From the NCBI RefSeq assembly GCF_015751765.1, contig NZ_JADOTX010000001.1, positions 6,572,001 to 6,636,000 of the forward strand: a stretch of DNA of 64,000 bases, in the 5' to 3' direction. Shown piece after piece: positions 17,044-24,663 of the stretch. Within the stretch, counting starts at the first letter, position 1; each line of letters starts with the position of its first letter. Source of the stretch: Micromonospora ureilytica. GTDB taxonomy: Bacteria; Actinomycetota; Actinomycetes; Mycobacteriales; Micromonosporaceae. Under the pieces are notes generated by a model. It was not told where the DNA came from, did not search any database, and worked only from the letters and a program-made list of their open reading frames with translations. Position numbers and translations under genes: made by a program.

Positions 17044-18354
17044 GTGGCGGCGCGGAGATCCAGAATTCCAGCGACGAAGTATCCGGTCGAGCGGTTCACC
17101 CTCGACAACGGCCTGCGGGTGGTGCTCACCCCCGATCGCAGTGCCCCGGTGATCGGGGTGGCGGTGGTCTACGACGTCGGCATCCGCTCGGAGCCGGAGG
17201 GGCGCACCGGCTTCGCTCACCTCTTCGAGCACCTGATGTTCCAGGGCTCGGAGAACCTGGAGAAGTTGGCCCACTTCCGGCACGTGCAGGGGGCGGGTGG
17301 CACCTTCAACGGCTCCACCCACCTGGACTACACCGACTACTTCGAAACGCTGCCGAGCAACGCGCTGGAACGCGCGCTGTTCCTGGAGGCGGACCGGATG
17401 CGTGGCCCTCGGCTGACCGAGGAGAACCTGCGCAACCAGGTCGACGTGGTCAAGGAGGAGATCCGGGTCAACGTCCTCAACCGGCCGTACGGCGGCTTCC
17501 CCTGGCTGACCCTGCCGCCGGTCATGTTCGACACCTTCCCGAACGCCCACGACGGCTACGGCTCCTTCGACGACCTGGAGTCGGCGACCGTCGCCGACGC
17601 CGCAGACTTCTTCCGTCGCTACTACGCCAGCGGCAACGCCGTGCTCGCCGTCAGCGGCGACATCGACGTGGCCGAGGCGACCGAGCTGGTCACCCGGCAC
17701 TTCGGCGACGTGCCGGCCCGACCGGCACCACAACGGCCCGACTTCACCGAGCCCGACCTGACCGCCGAGCGGCGCACCTCGTACACCGATGCCCTGGCGC
17801 CGCTGCCCGCGGTGGCCGGCGCCTGGCGCGTGCCCGACCCGGTCACCGACTTCGCCGGCTACCTGCCGTACGTGGTGCTGGCCGAGGTGCTCACCGACGG
17901 CGACGCGTCGCGGCTGGTCGAGCGGCTGGTGCAGCGTGACCGCACGGTGACCAGCCTCGGCGGATACCTCGGTTTCATGGGCGACCCGTTCGACGTCCGT
18001 GATCCCACCGCGCTGCTGTTGCAGGCGCACCTGCCGCCCGGGGGCGACGTGGACAAGGTGCTGCGCACCATCGACGAGGAACTGGACCGGCTGGCCGCCG
18101 ACGGGCTGACCGACGGTGAGCTGGCCCGCACCCAGGCCCGGATGGCGACCCACCTGCTGCGGGACACCGACGCGGTGCTCGGTCGGGCGCTCCGGATGGC
18201 AGTGCTGGAGCAGCAACGCGGCGAGCCGGGCCTGCTCAACGAGTTGCCCCGGCTGGTCGGCGAGGTCACCGAGGAGCAGGTCCGGGCCGCCGCGGCCACC
18301 CTGCGCCCGGAGCGTCGGGCCGCCATCGAGGTAATTGCCGGAGGTGTTCGGTGA
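17044..18354 (+). CDS. M16 zinc metallopeptidase, catalytic subunit
   Basis: Processing-peptidase-like protein of 436 residues. The inverted zinc motif HLFEH begins at residue 59 and the distal Glu ligand is in VDVVKEEI (about 138). Two M16 half-domains fill the protein, a size typical of bacterial PqqL/MPP-beta-like heterodimer subunits. No signal peptide is seen, so the enzyme is probably cytosolic. It is followed, after a duplicated 50-bp repeat, by an M16 paralogue without the zinc motif, matching the active/inactive subunit pairing of this family. The natural substrate is unknown. Confidence 0.9.
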   Translation: MAARRSRIPATKYPVERFTLDNGLRVVLTPDRSAPVIGVAVVYDVGIRSEPEGRTGFAHLFEHLMFQGSENLEKLAHFRHVQGAGGTFNGSTHLDYTDYFETLPSNALERALFLEADRMRGPRLTEENLRNQVDVVKEEIRVNVLNRPYGGFPWLTLPPVMFDTFPNAHDGYGSFDDLESATVADAADFFRRYYASGNAVLAVSGDIDVAEATELVTRHFGDVPARPAPQRPDFTEPDLTAERRTSYTDALAPLPAVAGAWRVPDPVTDFAGYLPYVVLAEVLTDGDASRLVERLVQRDRTVTSLGGYLGFMGDPFDVRDPTALLLQAHLPPGGDVDKVLRTIDEELDRLAADGLTDGELARTQARMATHLLRDTDAVLGRALRMAVLEQQRGEPGLLNELPRLVGEVTEEQVRAAAATLRPERRAAIEVIAGGVR

Positions 18355-18460
18355 GCGCGAGGAGTGAGCCGGTTTTGCGAGCCCCGCAGTCGCGAACGAA
18401 TTGTGGCCCGGTGAGCGCGAGGAGTGAGCCGGTTTTGCGAGCCCCGCAGTCGCGAACGAA
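18351..18460 (+). repeat. Tandem 50-bp junction repeat between the M16 genes
   Basis: Two identical 50-base copies (18351-18400 and 18411-18460), each beginning GTGAGCGCGAGGAGTGAGCC, are separated by TTGTGGCCCG, giving a 60-base period. The upstream gene's TGA stop (18352-18354) lies in the first bases of copy 1, and the downstream GTG (18470) begins ten bases after copy 2. Each copy could be read as VSARSEPVLRAPQSRT, which may mislead start-codon prediction. Confidence 0.9.
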
Positions 18461-18469
18461 GGTGGCACA

Positions 18470-19816
18470 GTGACGACCACCACCACCGCTCCGGTCGGGC
18501 CGCGTACGCTGCCGCCGCTCGGTCCGACCCGCAAGCTCAAGGTGCCCAAGCAGGCCGAGCGCACGCTGCGCAACGGTCTCACCGTGATCGCCGTACGCCG
18601 GCCCGCCGTACCCCTTGTCGAGCTGCGGCTCTGGGTGCCGTTCGGCCGGGTCCACCTGGCCCGTGGCGCGATGCTTTCGCAGACCATGCTCTCCGGCACC
18701 GAGTCGATGACCAGCGTGCAGATCGCCGCCGAGTTGCAGAAGGTGGGCGGCGGCCTCTCCGCGGGCGTCGACCCGGACCGGCTGATGCTCTCCGGCGCCG
18801 GCCTGGTCACCGGTCTGGACCGGATGCTGGAGTTGCTGGCCGAGGTGCTGACCGGCGCCAGCTACCCCAGTGACGAGGTGGCCACCGAACGGGACCGGCT
18901 GGTCGACCGGATCCAGGTGGCGCAGAGTCAACCGGCGCACCTGGCCCGGGAGGCGCTGCTGAAGCGAATCTACGGCCGACACCCGTACGCGACGCAGACG
19001 CCGGAGCCCGGCCAGATCCGTGCCGTCCGACCGGCCGCGCTGCGTGCGGTGCACTCGGAGCGGGTCCATCCGGCCGGCGCGCAGTTGGTGCTGGTCGGTG
19101 ACGTGCAGCCGGAAAAGGCACTGGACGCGGCCGAGCGGGCGCTCGGTGGCTGGTCGGGTGCCGGGCGTACGGCCGAACTGCCCGCGACCCCGCCGCTGGA
19201 GCCGGGGCCGCTGTTGCTGATCGACCGGCCGGGCTCGGTGCAGTCCTCGCTGCGGATCGCGCTCCCGGCGGTGTCGCGCACCGACCCTGACCATGCCCCG
19301 CTGCAACTGGCCAATCTGATCTTCGGCGGCTACTTCTCCTCCCGGTGGGTGGAGAACATCCGCGAGGACAAGGGCTACACGTACGGCCCGCACTCGGTGA
19401 TCGAGCATTCCGTCGCCGGGTCGGTGCTGGTCGCCGCCGCCGACGTGGCCACCGAGGTCACCGGTCCGGCATTGCTGGAGACCACGTATGAGCTGGGTCG
19501 TTTGGCGTCGCTGCCACCGAAGCCCGAGGAGTTGGAGCAGGCCCGGCAGTACGCCCTGGGCACCCTCCAGCTCGGCATGTCCACCCAGGCCGGGTTGGCG
19601 GCGTTGACCAGCGCGTACGCGGGCAACGGCCTGCGCCTGGACTTCCTCGCCGAGTACGCGGCGAGGTTGGCGAAGGCGAGCATCGACGACGTCGCGCGGG
19701 CCGCGGCCCGGTACCTGGCACCGGCTCGGGCGGCGATCGTGGTGCTCGGCGACGCGGAGCGGGTCACCCCGGGGCTGGCCGCGCTGACCACGGTGCAGAC
19801 CGAGCAAGAGACGTGA
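18470..19816 (+). CDS. M16-family protein lacking the zinc motif
   Basis: Non-catalytic M16 partner, 448 residues. The fold is recognisable from ERTLRNGLTVIAVRR at the N-terminus and from the C-terminal FGGYFSSRWVENIREDKGYTYG segment, which in M16 proteins contacts substrate. Where the active paralogue has HLFEH this one reads GRVHLARGAMLSQ, so no HxxEH is present. In MPP and bacterial homologues such a subunit completes the substrate chamber. GTG 18470 is used because the upstream sequence is the junction repeat. A third, weaker relative of that repeat follows the stop. Confidence 0.88.
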   Translation: MTTTTTAPVGPRTLPPLGPTRKLKVPKQAERTLRNGLTVIAVRRPAVPLVELRLWVPFGRVHLARGAMLSQTMLSGTESMTSVQIAAELQKVGGGLSAGVDPDRLMLSGAGLVTGLDRMLELLAEVLTGASYPSDEVATERDRLVDRIQVAQSQPAHLAREALLKRIYGRHPYATQTPEPGQIRAVRPAALRAVHSERVHPAGAQLVLVGDVQPEKALDAAERALGGWSGAGRTAELPATPPLEPGPLLLIDRPGSVQSSLRIALPAVSRTDPDHAPLQLANLIFGGYFSSRWVENIREDKGYTYGPHSVIEHSVAGSVLVAAADVATEVTGPALLETTYELGRLASLPPKPEELEQARQYALGTLQLGMSTQAGLAALTSAYAGNGLRLDFLAEYAARLAKASIDDVARAAARYLAPARAAIVVLGDAERVTPGLAALTTVQTEQET

Positions 19817-19857
19817 GCGAGCGAGCCATGGGGTTCAGCAGCGGAGCGCTGGCGTGA
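19815..19857 (+). repeat. Short relative of the junction repeat before nudC
   Basis: The gap between the second M16 gene and nudC begins TGAGCGAGCGAGCC and ends GCTGGCGTGAGTGG. It again supplies the upstream stop and the downstream GTG. Similarity to the 50-bp element is limited to its ends. Confidence 0.35.
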
Positions 19858-20813
19858 GTGGGGAGGCGGCGCCGCCGTTGGCGCGGTCCACGCTGGATCG
19901 GGCGGCGCACCGGCGGGGCGATTCGCAGTGGCTGACCGAGGCGTGGTTGCGCGCCCGGGTGCTGCTGCTCGACTCGACCGACGAGGGTCGGACGCTGGCC
20001 CGCACGGAGGCGTCGCCTCCGACGTTGGTGCTGTTCGGGGCGGGCGACGTGCCCGCCGGGTCCGAGTCGACGGCGATGTTCCTGGGTGTCGAGCCGGACG
20101 GGGTGCCGGTCTTCGCGGTCGACGCGCCGCTGCCGGCGATCCCGGGCACCCGGCCGGTTCACCTCCGGGAGGTGGGTCACCTGCTCGCCGACCGGGAGGC
20201 CGGCATCTTCACCACCGCGCTTGCACTGGTCAACTGGCACACCCGACACGGTTACTCGACGAGCACCGGGGCGCCGACCGCGATGGACGAGGCCGGTTGG
20301 TCCCGGGTGGACCGCAATGGTGGGCGGATCTGGCCGCGTACCGACCCGGCGATGATCGTGCTCGTCCACGATGGTGTGGACGGCGCGGATGGTCGCTGCC
20401 TGCTCGGTAACAACGCCAGCTGGCAGGGCACCCCGGGTGGCCGTCGTTACTCCTGCCTGGCCGGCTACGTGGAGCCGGGCGAGTCGGCGGAGGCGGCCGT
20501 GCTGCGCGAGGTCCGCGAGGAGGTGGGCATCGGGGTCGAGCGCATCGGGTACGTGGGCAGCCAGGCATGGCCGTTCCCCGGCTCGCTGATGCTGGGCTTC
20601 CTGGCCACCGCGAACCCGACCGAGCCGGTGCGTGTCGACCCGTCGGAGATCGCGTACGCCAGGTGGTTTTCCCGCCGGGAGGTCGGGGCCGCGTTGGCGG
20701 GGGAGACGGTGGACGTGGGCGATGGGGCCCGGCTGATCCTGCCGCCGCCGTCGTCGATCGCGCTGTTCCTCATTCACCGTTGGCTGGACGGCTGGGTGGA
20801 CGCCGACCGCTGA
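19854..20813 (+). CDS. nudC: NADH pyrophosphatase / mRNA de-NADding enzyme NudC, zinc ligands lost
   Basis: Nudix hydrolase of 319 residues that cuts NADH and can remove NAD caps from RNA 5' ends. The Nudix box is complete (GYVEPGESAEAAVLREVREE, about residues 202-221), and the NudC hallmark SQAWPFPGSLMLGF follows. Between N-terminal and catalytic domains the family normally has a four-cysteine zinc ribbon; here the segment reads WHTRHGYSTSTGAPT and SRVDRNGG with no cysteines, so zinc binding is probably gone. The gene belongs to the conserved adnAB-nudC-mrx1-uvrD2 neighbourhood. GTG 19854 follows the junction repeat. Confidence 0.92.
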   Translation: MSGEAAPPLARSTLDRAAHRRGDSQWLTEAWLRARVLLLDSTDEGRTLARTEASPPTLVLFGAGDVPAGSESTAMFLGVEPDGVPVFAVDAPLPAIPGTRPVHLREVGHLLADREAGIFTTALALVNWHTRHGYSTSTGAPTAMDEAGWSRVDRNGGRIWPRTDPAMIVLVHDGVDGADGRCLLGNNASWQGTPGGRRYSCLAGYVEPGESAEAAVLREVREEVGIGVERIGYVGSQAWPFPGSLMLGFLATANPTEPVRVDPSEIAYARWFSRREVGAALAGETVDVGDGARLILPPPSSIALFLIHRWLDGWVDADR

Positions 20814-20825
20814 GCACGGTCCCGA

Positions 20826-20857
20826 CCCGTGGCCGCCGTTGCCGCGGCGGTCACGGG
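20826..20857. terminator. Terminator after nudC
   Basis: CCCGTGGCCGCC (20826-20837) pairs with GGCGGTCACGGG (20846-20857), allowing one G-T pair, 13 bases after the nudC stop. There is no T-tract. Confidence 0.6.
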
Positions 20858-20870
20858 CCGGGAACACGGG

Positions 20871-20927
20871 CCGTCGTGGTCGGCGGGTGCGAGTAACGCG
20901 GCGGGGGAGCCGGTCCGACCACGACGG
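20871..20927. repeat. Inverted repeat between convergent genes
   Basis: CCGTCGTGGTCGG (20871-20883) and CCGACCACGACGG (20915-20927) are perfect complements around a 31-base loop. It lies at the tail of the minus-strand gene ending at 20941 and probably terminates its transcript. Confidence 0.65.
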
Positions 20928-20940
20928 ACGACCTGTGGAA

Positions 20941-21216
20941 TCAGGTGCCGATGCGGCCCGGTCTGTGTCGGAAGGCGGGCCGCGGCTCGATCAGCGGGAG
21001 GACCTTGACCCGCTGCTTGCCGGCGCGGACCGCGCCGACAGTGGCCAGGGCGCGGGCGAGCAGCAGTGCGGCGTCCCGGTCCTCGGCGTGCACGATCTGC
21101 CGTCGGGGCTCGGGCGCGGTCGTCTCGTCGCGAAGTCGGTGGCCGTCCGCCCAGGCGGCGGCGATGTCCCCGTCGGCGACGGCGCGGATGTCGGTGCGAA
21201 CGATCAGGAACCGCAT
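20941..21216 (-). CDS. Hypothetical protein
   Basis: Protein of 91 residues beginning MRFLIVRTDIRAVADGDIAAAW. I do not recognise the family. The first half looks like a small alpha/beta domain, with RQIVHAEDRDAALLLARALATVGA in the middle, and the C-terminus is basic and proline-rich (KVLPLIEPRPAFRHRPGR). ATG 21216 is preferred because GGAGAC lies just upstream; a longer in-frame reading to 21306 lacks a ribosome site. It is monocistronic, between the XRE-DUF397 module and nudC. Confidence 0.55.
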   Translation of the reverse strand: MRFLIVRTDIRAVADGDIAAAWADGHRLRDETTAPEPRRQIVHAEDRDAALLLARALATVGAVRAGKQRVKVLPLIEPRPAFRHRPGRIGT

Positions 21217-21408
21217 GAGGGTCTCCGGATGAACCGCGACGGATGAGCCAGTGTGGAAGTTCCACGTTCTCGAAGGCCATGTTACGCCCCGTGTTCGTCC
21301 CAGCAACTGAAACGCGCCTATCGGTTTCGAGCCTCGTCCGATCAGTGGATGGCTGCTCAGCAGGGTCGCCGGCTCGCAGAGTGACGGGGCCGGCGGGGGT
21401 GTGACACG

Positions 21409-21441
21409 ACGGGGCCGCCGGCTGTGCGCCGACGGCCCCGT
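21409..21441. terminator. Hairpin downstream of the DUF397 gene
   Basis: ACGGGGCCG (starting 21409) pairs with CGGCCCCGT (ending 21441) about 15 bases after the DUF397 stop on the minus strand. It is a probable terminator without a clear T-run. Confidence 0.5.
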
Positions 21442-21455
21442 ACCCGGTCACCGAA

Positions 21456-21695
21456 TCAGTTCAGATCGAACTGGCCCTTCTTCGCTCCGGTGATGAAACC
21501 GAGCCACCCCGTGCGGTTGAACAGCAGCACCGGGCCGCCCCGGTCCTTGCTGTCGCGCAGGGCGACCGCCGACGGGCCGGTGGCGAGCGGTGCGACCTCC
21601 ACGCAGTTGGAGGTCTGGCTGCGTGTGCTGGTACGCCACGGGGCGTCCGCCAACGAGTGGGCGGAGACGGACGGCGTGTTGCGGATGTCGTTCAT
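21456..21695 (-). CDS. DUF397 domain protein
   Basis: Small protein of 79 residues with the DUF397 pattern: WRTSTRSQTSNCVEVAP, then VALRDSKDRGGPVLLF and WLGFITGAKKGQFD. Such proteins accompany XRE/DUF5753 regulators throughout streptomycetes and relatives and are thought to form a regulator-partner pair controlling development or antibiotic production. ATG 21695 lies 74 bases downstream of the XRE gene stop, in the same direction, so the two are one unit. Molecular function of the family is unresolved. Confidence 0.88.
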   Translation of the reverse strand: MNDIRNTPSVSAHSLADAPWRTSTRSQTSNCVEVAPLATGPSAVALRDSKDRGGPVLLFNRTGWLGFITGAKKGQFDLN

Positions 21696-21769
21696 GGCTC
21701 TGCTCCTGATGTGCAGCGATCCGATGGGACGAGTGGTGCCGCACGTCCCGACGGAGGGTCCCCCGTGGA

Positions 21770-22750
21770 TCACCGGTCCGTCAGTCGCCCCGAGTCCCGG
21801 CGGCGTTGGGTCGGCGCCGTTGCCGGCCCGAACGCCACTGTGGATGGGGGCGTCGCCTCGGTCAGCCGTCCCGTCGCCTCGATCAGCCAGGAGAGGGTGT
21901 CCGAAGCGTTAAGTGCCGCCGTGCATAGCCACTCGAACACCACTTTATAGCGATTTAGCGTGATTGCCTCGGTCGACATGACGTCGGTGAAGCCACCTTC
22001 GATGGTTAATGTCTCCGGATCGAGGGGATCGGCGAACCGATAGACCGAGAAAGCGGTCGGCGGAAGGTACCAATCGCCGATCTGGGTGTCCCTGGGCAGC
22101 ACGTGCAGGGCCACGTTGGGCAGCAGAGCCAACTCGCAGAGTTGGAGCAGCTGCTCGTGCAGTACCTCCGGCGGCCCGGCCCGGCGGCCGAGAGCGGCCT
22201 CCTCCAACACTGCTGTGTATTGCGGAGCGTGCGGCTCGCGGGTCAGCAGCGACTGGCGGGCCAGCCGCGCCTGCACCTCGATCTCCGGCTCGTCGCCGGG
22301 CTCCGGCTCGCCCGCGCCCGCGTTCACCTGTCCGGCCGACACGATCCGGAGCTGGGCGTACCCGGGGGTCTGCAACAGGCCCGGCACCAGCACCGGGTTG
22401 TACTCGGAGATCTCCGCGCAGCCCGCCTCCAACTCGGCCCAACCGCGCTGCTGCTGTGTCATCACCGGGAAGTTCTTCAACCAGCCGCGCATGTCGCCGG
22501 CCTCGTTGGTGATGCCCAGTAGGTCGTCGTGCAGCGCCTGGTCGGCGCCGTAGAGGTCGAGCAGGTCGCCGACGTCCTGCGGGTCCGGTCGGCTGCGGCC
22601 GTTCTCCAAGCGGGACAGTTTGGACGCGGAGGCCCAACCGATACGCTCGATGACCTGATCGCCAGTGAGGCCCGCGGCCTCCCGCAGGCGGCGCAGCTCG
22701 ATGCCCAACCGGCGACGACGCAGGATCGGGCTGGGTGCGGCAGGAGGCAC
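21770..22750 (-). CDS. XRE-family regulator with DUF5753 domain
   Basis: Transcription regulator of 326 residues. The N-terminal helix-turn-helix spans about residues 10-65 (LGIELRRLREAAGLTGDQV, SKLSRLENGRSRP), followed by a DUF5753 domain (VPGLLQTPGYAQLRI) that may sense a ligand. GTG 22750 is chosen because AGAGGA lies just upstream. It pairs with the DUF397 gene downstream and is divergent from an MFS exporter it may control. A Leu codon TTA at 22009-22007 and an unusually AT-rich 3' stretch stand out. Dependence on the rare tRNA-Leu(UAA), as in bldA control, is possible. Confidence 0.88.
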   Translation of the reverse strand: MPPAAPSPILRRRRLGIELRRLREAAGLTGDQVIERIGWASASKLSRLENGRSRPDPQDVGDLLDLYGADQALHDDLLGITNEAGDMRGWLKNFPVMTQQQRGWAELEAGCAEISEYNPVLVPGLLQTPGYAQLRIVSAGQVNAGAGEPEPGDEPEIEVQARLARQSLLTREPHAPQYTAVLEEAALGRRAGPPEVLHEQLLQLCELALLPNVALHVLPRDTQIGDWYLPPTAFSVYRFADPLDPETLTIEGGFTDVMSTEAITLNRYKVVFEWLCTAALNASDTLSWLIEATGRLTEATPPSTVAFGPATAPTQRRRDSGRLTDR

Positions 22751-22965
22751 AGTGTCCTCTTTCCCGTCGACCGCCGCAGACGCGACGGTAACTGTATGAA
22801 ATTCGCCCCCCACGGTCAGTATGGACGGCGCGACCGGTGTCGGAGGTTCCGGCGAGGGCGTGTCTTGCGAAAATCGCACCACGGGAATGCCGGACGACGA
22901 CGGACCCGCGGTCGCGGCCCGTCGACCTCGCCCATCTGGGCACGCCATCCCGCCGGAGGGACCCC

Positions 22966-24339
22966 ATGCGCACGATCCTGCGCCGACCCGACTTCCGCCT
23001 GCTCTTCGGCGGCCTGCTGGCCAGCATCACCGCCGAGTCGATCCTGCTGCTCGCACTCGCCATCTGGGTCAAGGATCTGACCGGCTCGAACGGGTTGGCC
23101 GGTGCCACGATTTTCGCGGTCATCGCGCCGATGACGCTGGCGCCGCTGGTCGGCTGGGTCGTCGACCGCTACCCGCGCCGGCCGTTCTTCGTGGCCGCGA
23201 ACGTGATGACCGCGGCCCTGCTCGCCCCGCTGTTCACAGTCCGCGACGCGGGCGACGTCTGGGTCGTCTATCTGGTGGCCGCCCTGTACGGACTCTCGTC
23301 CATCACGCTCGGCGCGGCGCTCAGTGGGCTCATCCGCGAGCTGGTGCCGGTCGAGCTGCTGGCCGAGGCGAACGGCGTGCTCCAGACCGTACGCCAGGGG
23401 ATACGGCTGGTCGGCCCGTTGGTGGGCGCGGCGCTCTACGCGGCGCTCGGCGGGTGGGCACTGGCCGGAATCGGCATGGTCGGATTTCTGACCGCGGCGG
23501 CGGTGGTGACCGCGCTACCCACCCCGCAACAGGTGCCGCCGGCCGTACGGCTGCGGTGGCCGGCCGAACTCGGCGCCGGCCTGCGGCACCTGGCCGGCGA
23601 GCCGGCGCTGCGGCGGGCCCTGCTCGGCTACGGCCTCGGGTCACTGGTGATGGGCTTCAGCGAGTCGCTCATCTTCGCCTACGTCGACCAGGGGCTGAAC
23701 CGGGACGCCGCGTTCGTGGGCGTGCTGGTCACCGTGCAGGGCGTGGGTGGGTTGCTCGGCGGGCTCTGCTCACCGACGCTGGTTCGCCGGCTCGGAGAGG
23801 TCGGCACGCTCGCCGCAGGGGTGGCCTTCTTCTCTCCGGCCGCGCTCGCGCTCGCGTACCCGGATCTGCGGCTCGGGTTCGCGGCGGTGCTGCTGGCCGG
23901 GGTCTCGCTCCCGCTGACGATGGTGGGGTTGCACACGCTCATCCAGCGTCGTACCCCGCCCGCGCTGGTCGGCCGGGTAGCCGCCGCCACCCAGGCGGTG
24001 GTCAGCGGGCCGCAGGCGTTCTCCATCGGGGCGGGTGCCCTGCTGGTCGGGTTCCTGGACTACCGGCTGTTGTTCGTGCTGGTCGGGATCGCCACCCTGG
24101 CCGCCGGGGCCTACCTGTGGCGGGGCCGGCACCTGAGCGCGCCGACCGGGGTCCGCCCGCCGACGCCACCCACCCGCCCGACGCTCCCGGCGCCCCGCCG
24201 GCCGGCCGAGGACACCGACCTTCCCGGGCTGCCGGCACCCACCGACCGTCGCCACCGTGGCCCGTACCCGAACACGACGAACGGCCGCCCCGGGTGGGGC
24301 GGCCGCGCACCGAGAATGAACCGGCAGATCAGGCGTTGA
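22966..24339 (+). CDS. MFS transporter, probable drug or metabolite exporter
   Basis: Membrane protein of 457 residues with about 12 hydrophobic helices, starting MRTILRRPDFRLLFGG. A cytoplasmic loop VDRYPRRPFFV after helix 2 matches MFS motif A. The subfamily resembles MFS_3 (enterobactin-exporter-like) permeases. The C-terminal 60 residues are Pro/Thr/Arg-rich and non-membrane. ATG 22966 has CGGAGGGA upstream. The gene is divergent from the XRE regulator and its last 11 bases overlap mrx1 tail to tail. Substrate is not predictable. Confidence 0.85.
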   Translation: MRTILRRPDFRLLFGGLLASITAESILLLALAIWVKDLTGSNGLAGATIFAVIAPMTLAPLVGWVVDRYPRRPFFVAANVMTAALLAPLFTVRDAGDVWVVYLVAALYGLSSITLGAALSGLIRELVPVELLAEANGVLQTVRQGIRLVGPLVGAALYAALGGWALAGIGMVGFLTAAAVVTALPTPQQVPPAVRLRWPAELGAGLRHLAGEPALRRALLGYGLGSLVMGFSESLIFAYVDQGLNRDAAFVGVLVTVQGVGGLLGGLCSPTLVRRLGEVGTLAAGVAFFSPAALALAYPDLRLGFAAVLLAGVSLPLTMVGLHTLIQRRTPPALVGRVAAATQAVVSGPQAFSIGAGALLVGFLDYRLLFVLVGIATLAAGAYLWRGRHLSAPTGVRPPTPPTRPTLPAPRRPAEDTDLPGLPAPTDRRHRGPYPNTTNGRPGWGGRAPRMNRQIRR

Positions 24340-24571
24340 GCGTCTCCAGGTGCTGCTTGACCTGGGTGATCGAGGGATTCGTCAGGGCACTTCCGTCGGC
24401 GAAGCGCAGCGTCGGCACCGTCTGGTTACCGCCGTTGACGCTCATCACGAACTCCGCGGCCTTCGGGTCCTGCTCGATGTCGACCACCTCGTACCCGATG
24501 CCCTCCCGGTCGAGCTGCGACTTCAGCCGGTGGCAGTAGCCGCACCAGGGGGTGGAATACATCGTCAGCAT
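24329..24571 (-). CDS. mrx1: Mycoredoxin-1 (glutaredoxin-like)
   Basis: Thioredoxin-fold oxidoreductase of 80 residues that reduces mycothiol mixed disulfides, using mycothiol as electron donor in actinobacteria. It begins MLTMYSTPWCGYCHRL with the CGYC active site at about residues 10-13, and has the cis-proline segment TVPTLRF and the GSALTNPS C-terminal motif. ATG 24571 has GGAGGA upstream. It is divergent from uvrD2 and overlaps the MFS gene tail to tail by 11 bases. The same mrx1-uvrD2 arrangement exists in mycobacteria (from memory). Confidence 0.92.
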   Translation of the reverse strand: MLTMYSTPWCGYCHRLKSQLDREGIGYEVVDIEQDPKAAEFVMSVNGGNQTVPTLRFADGSALTNPSITQVKQHLETLNA

Positions 24572-24663
24572 GGTCGGATCCTCCAACTGCTCCGGCCGCG
24601 GCTTGCGGATCAAGCCGAGGCTGTTCGCTGCAACGTTAGGGGGAGCTGAGATGATTCCTGGTT

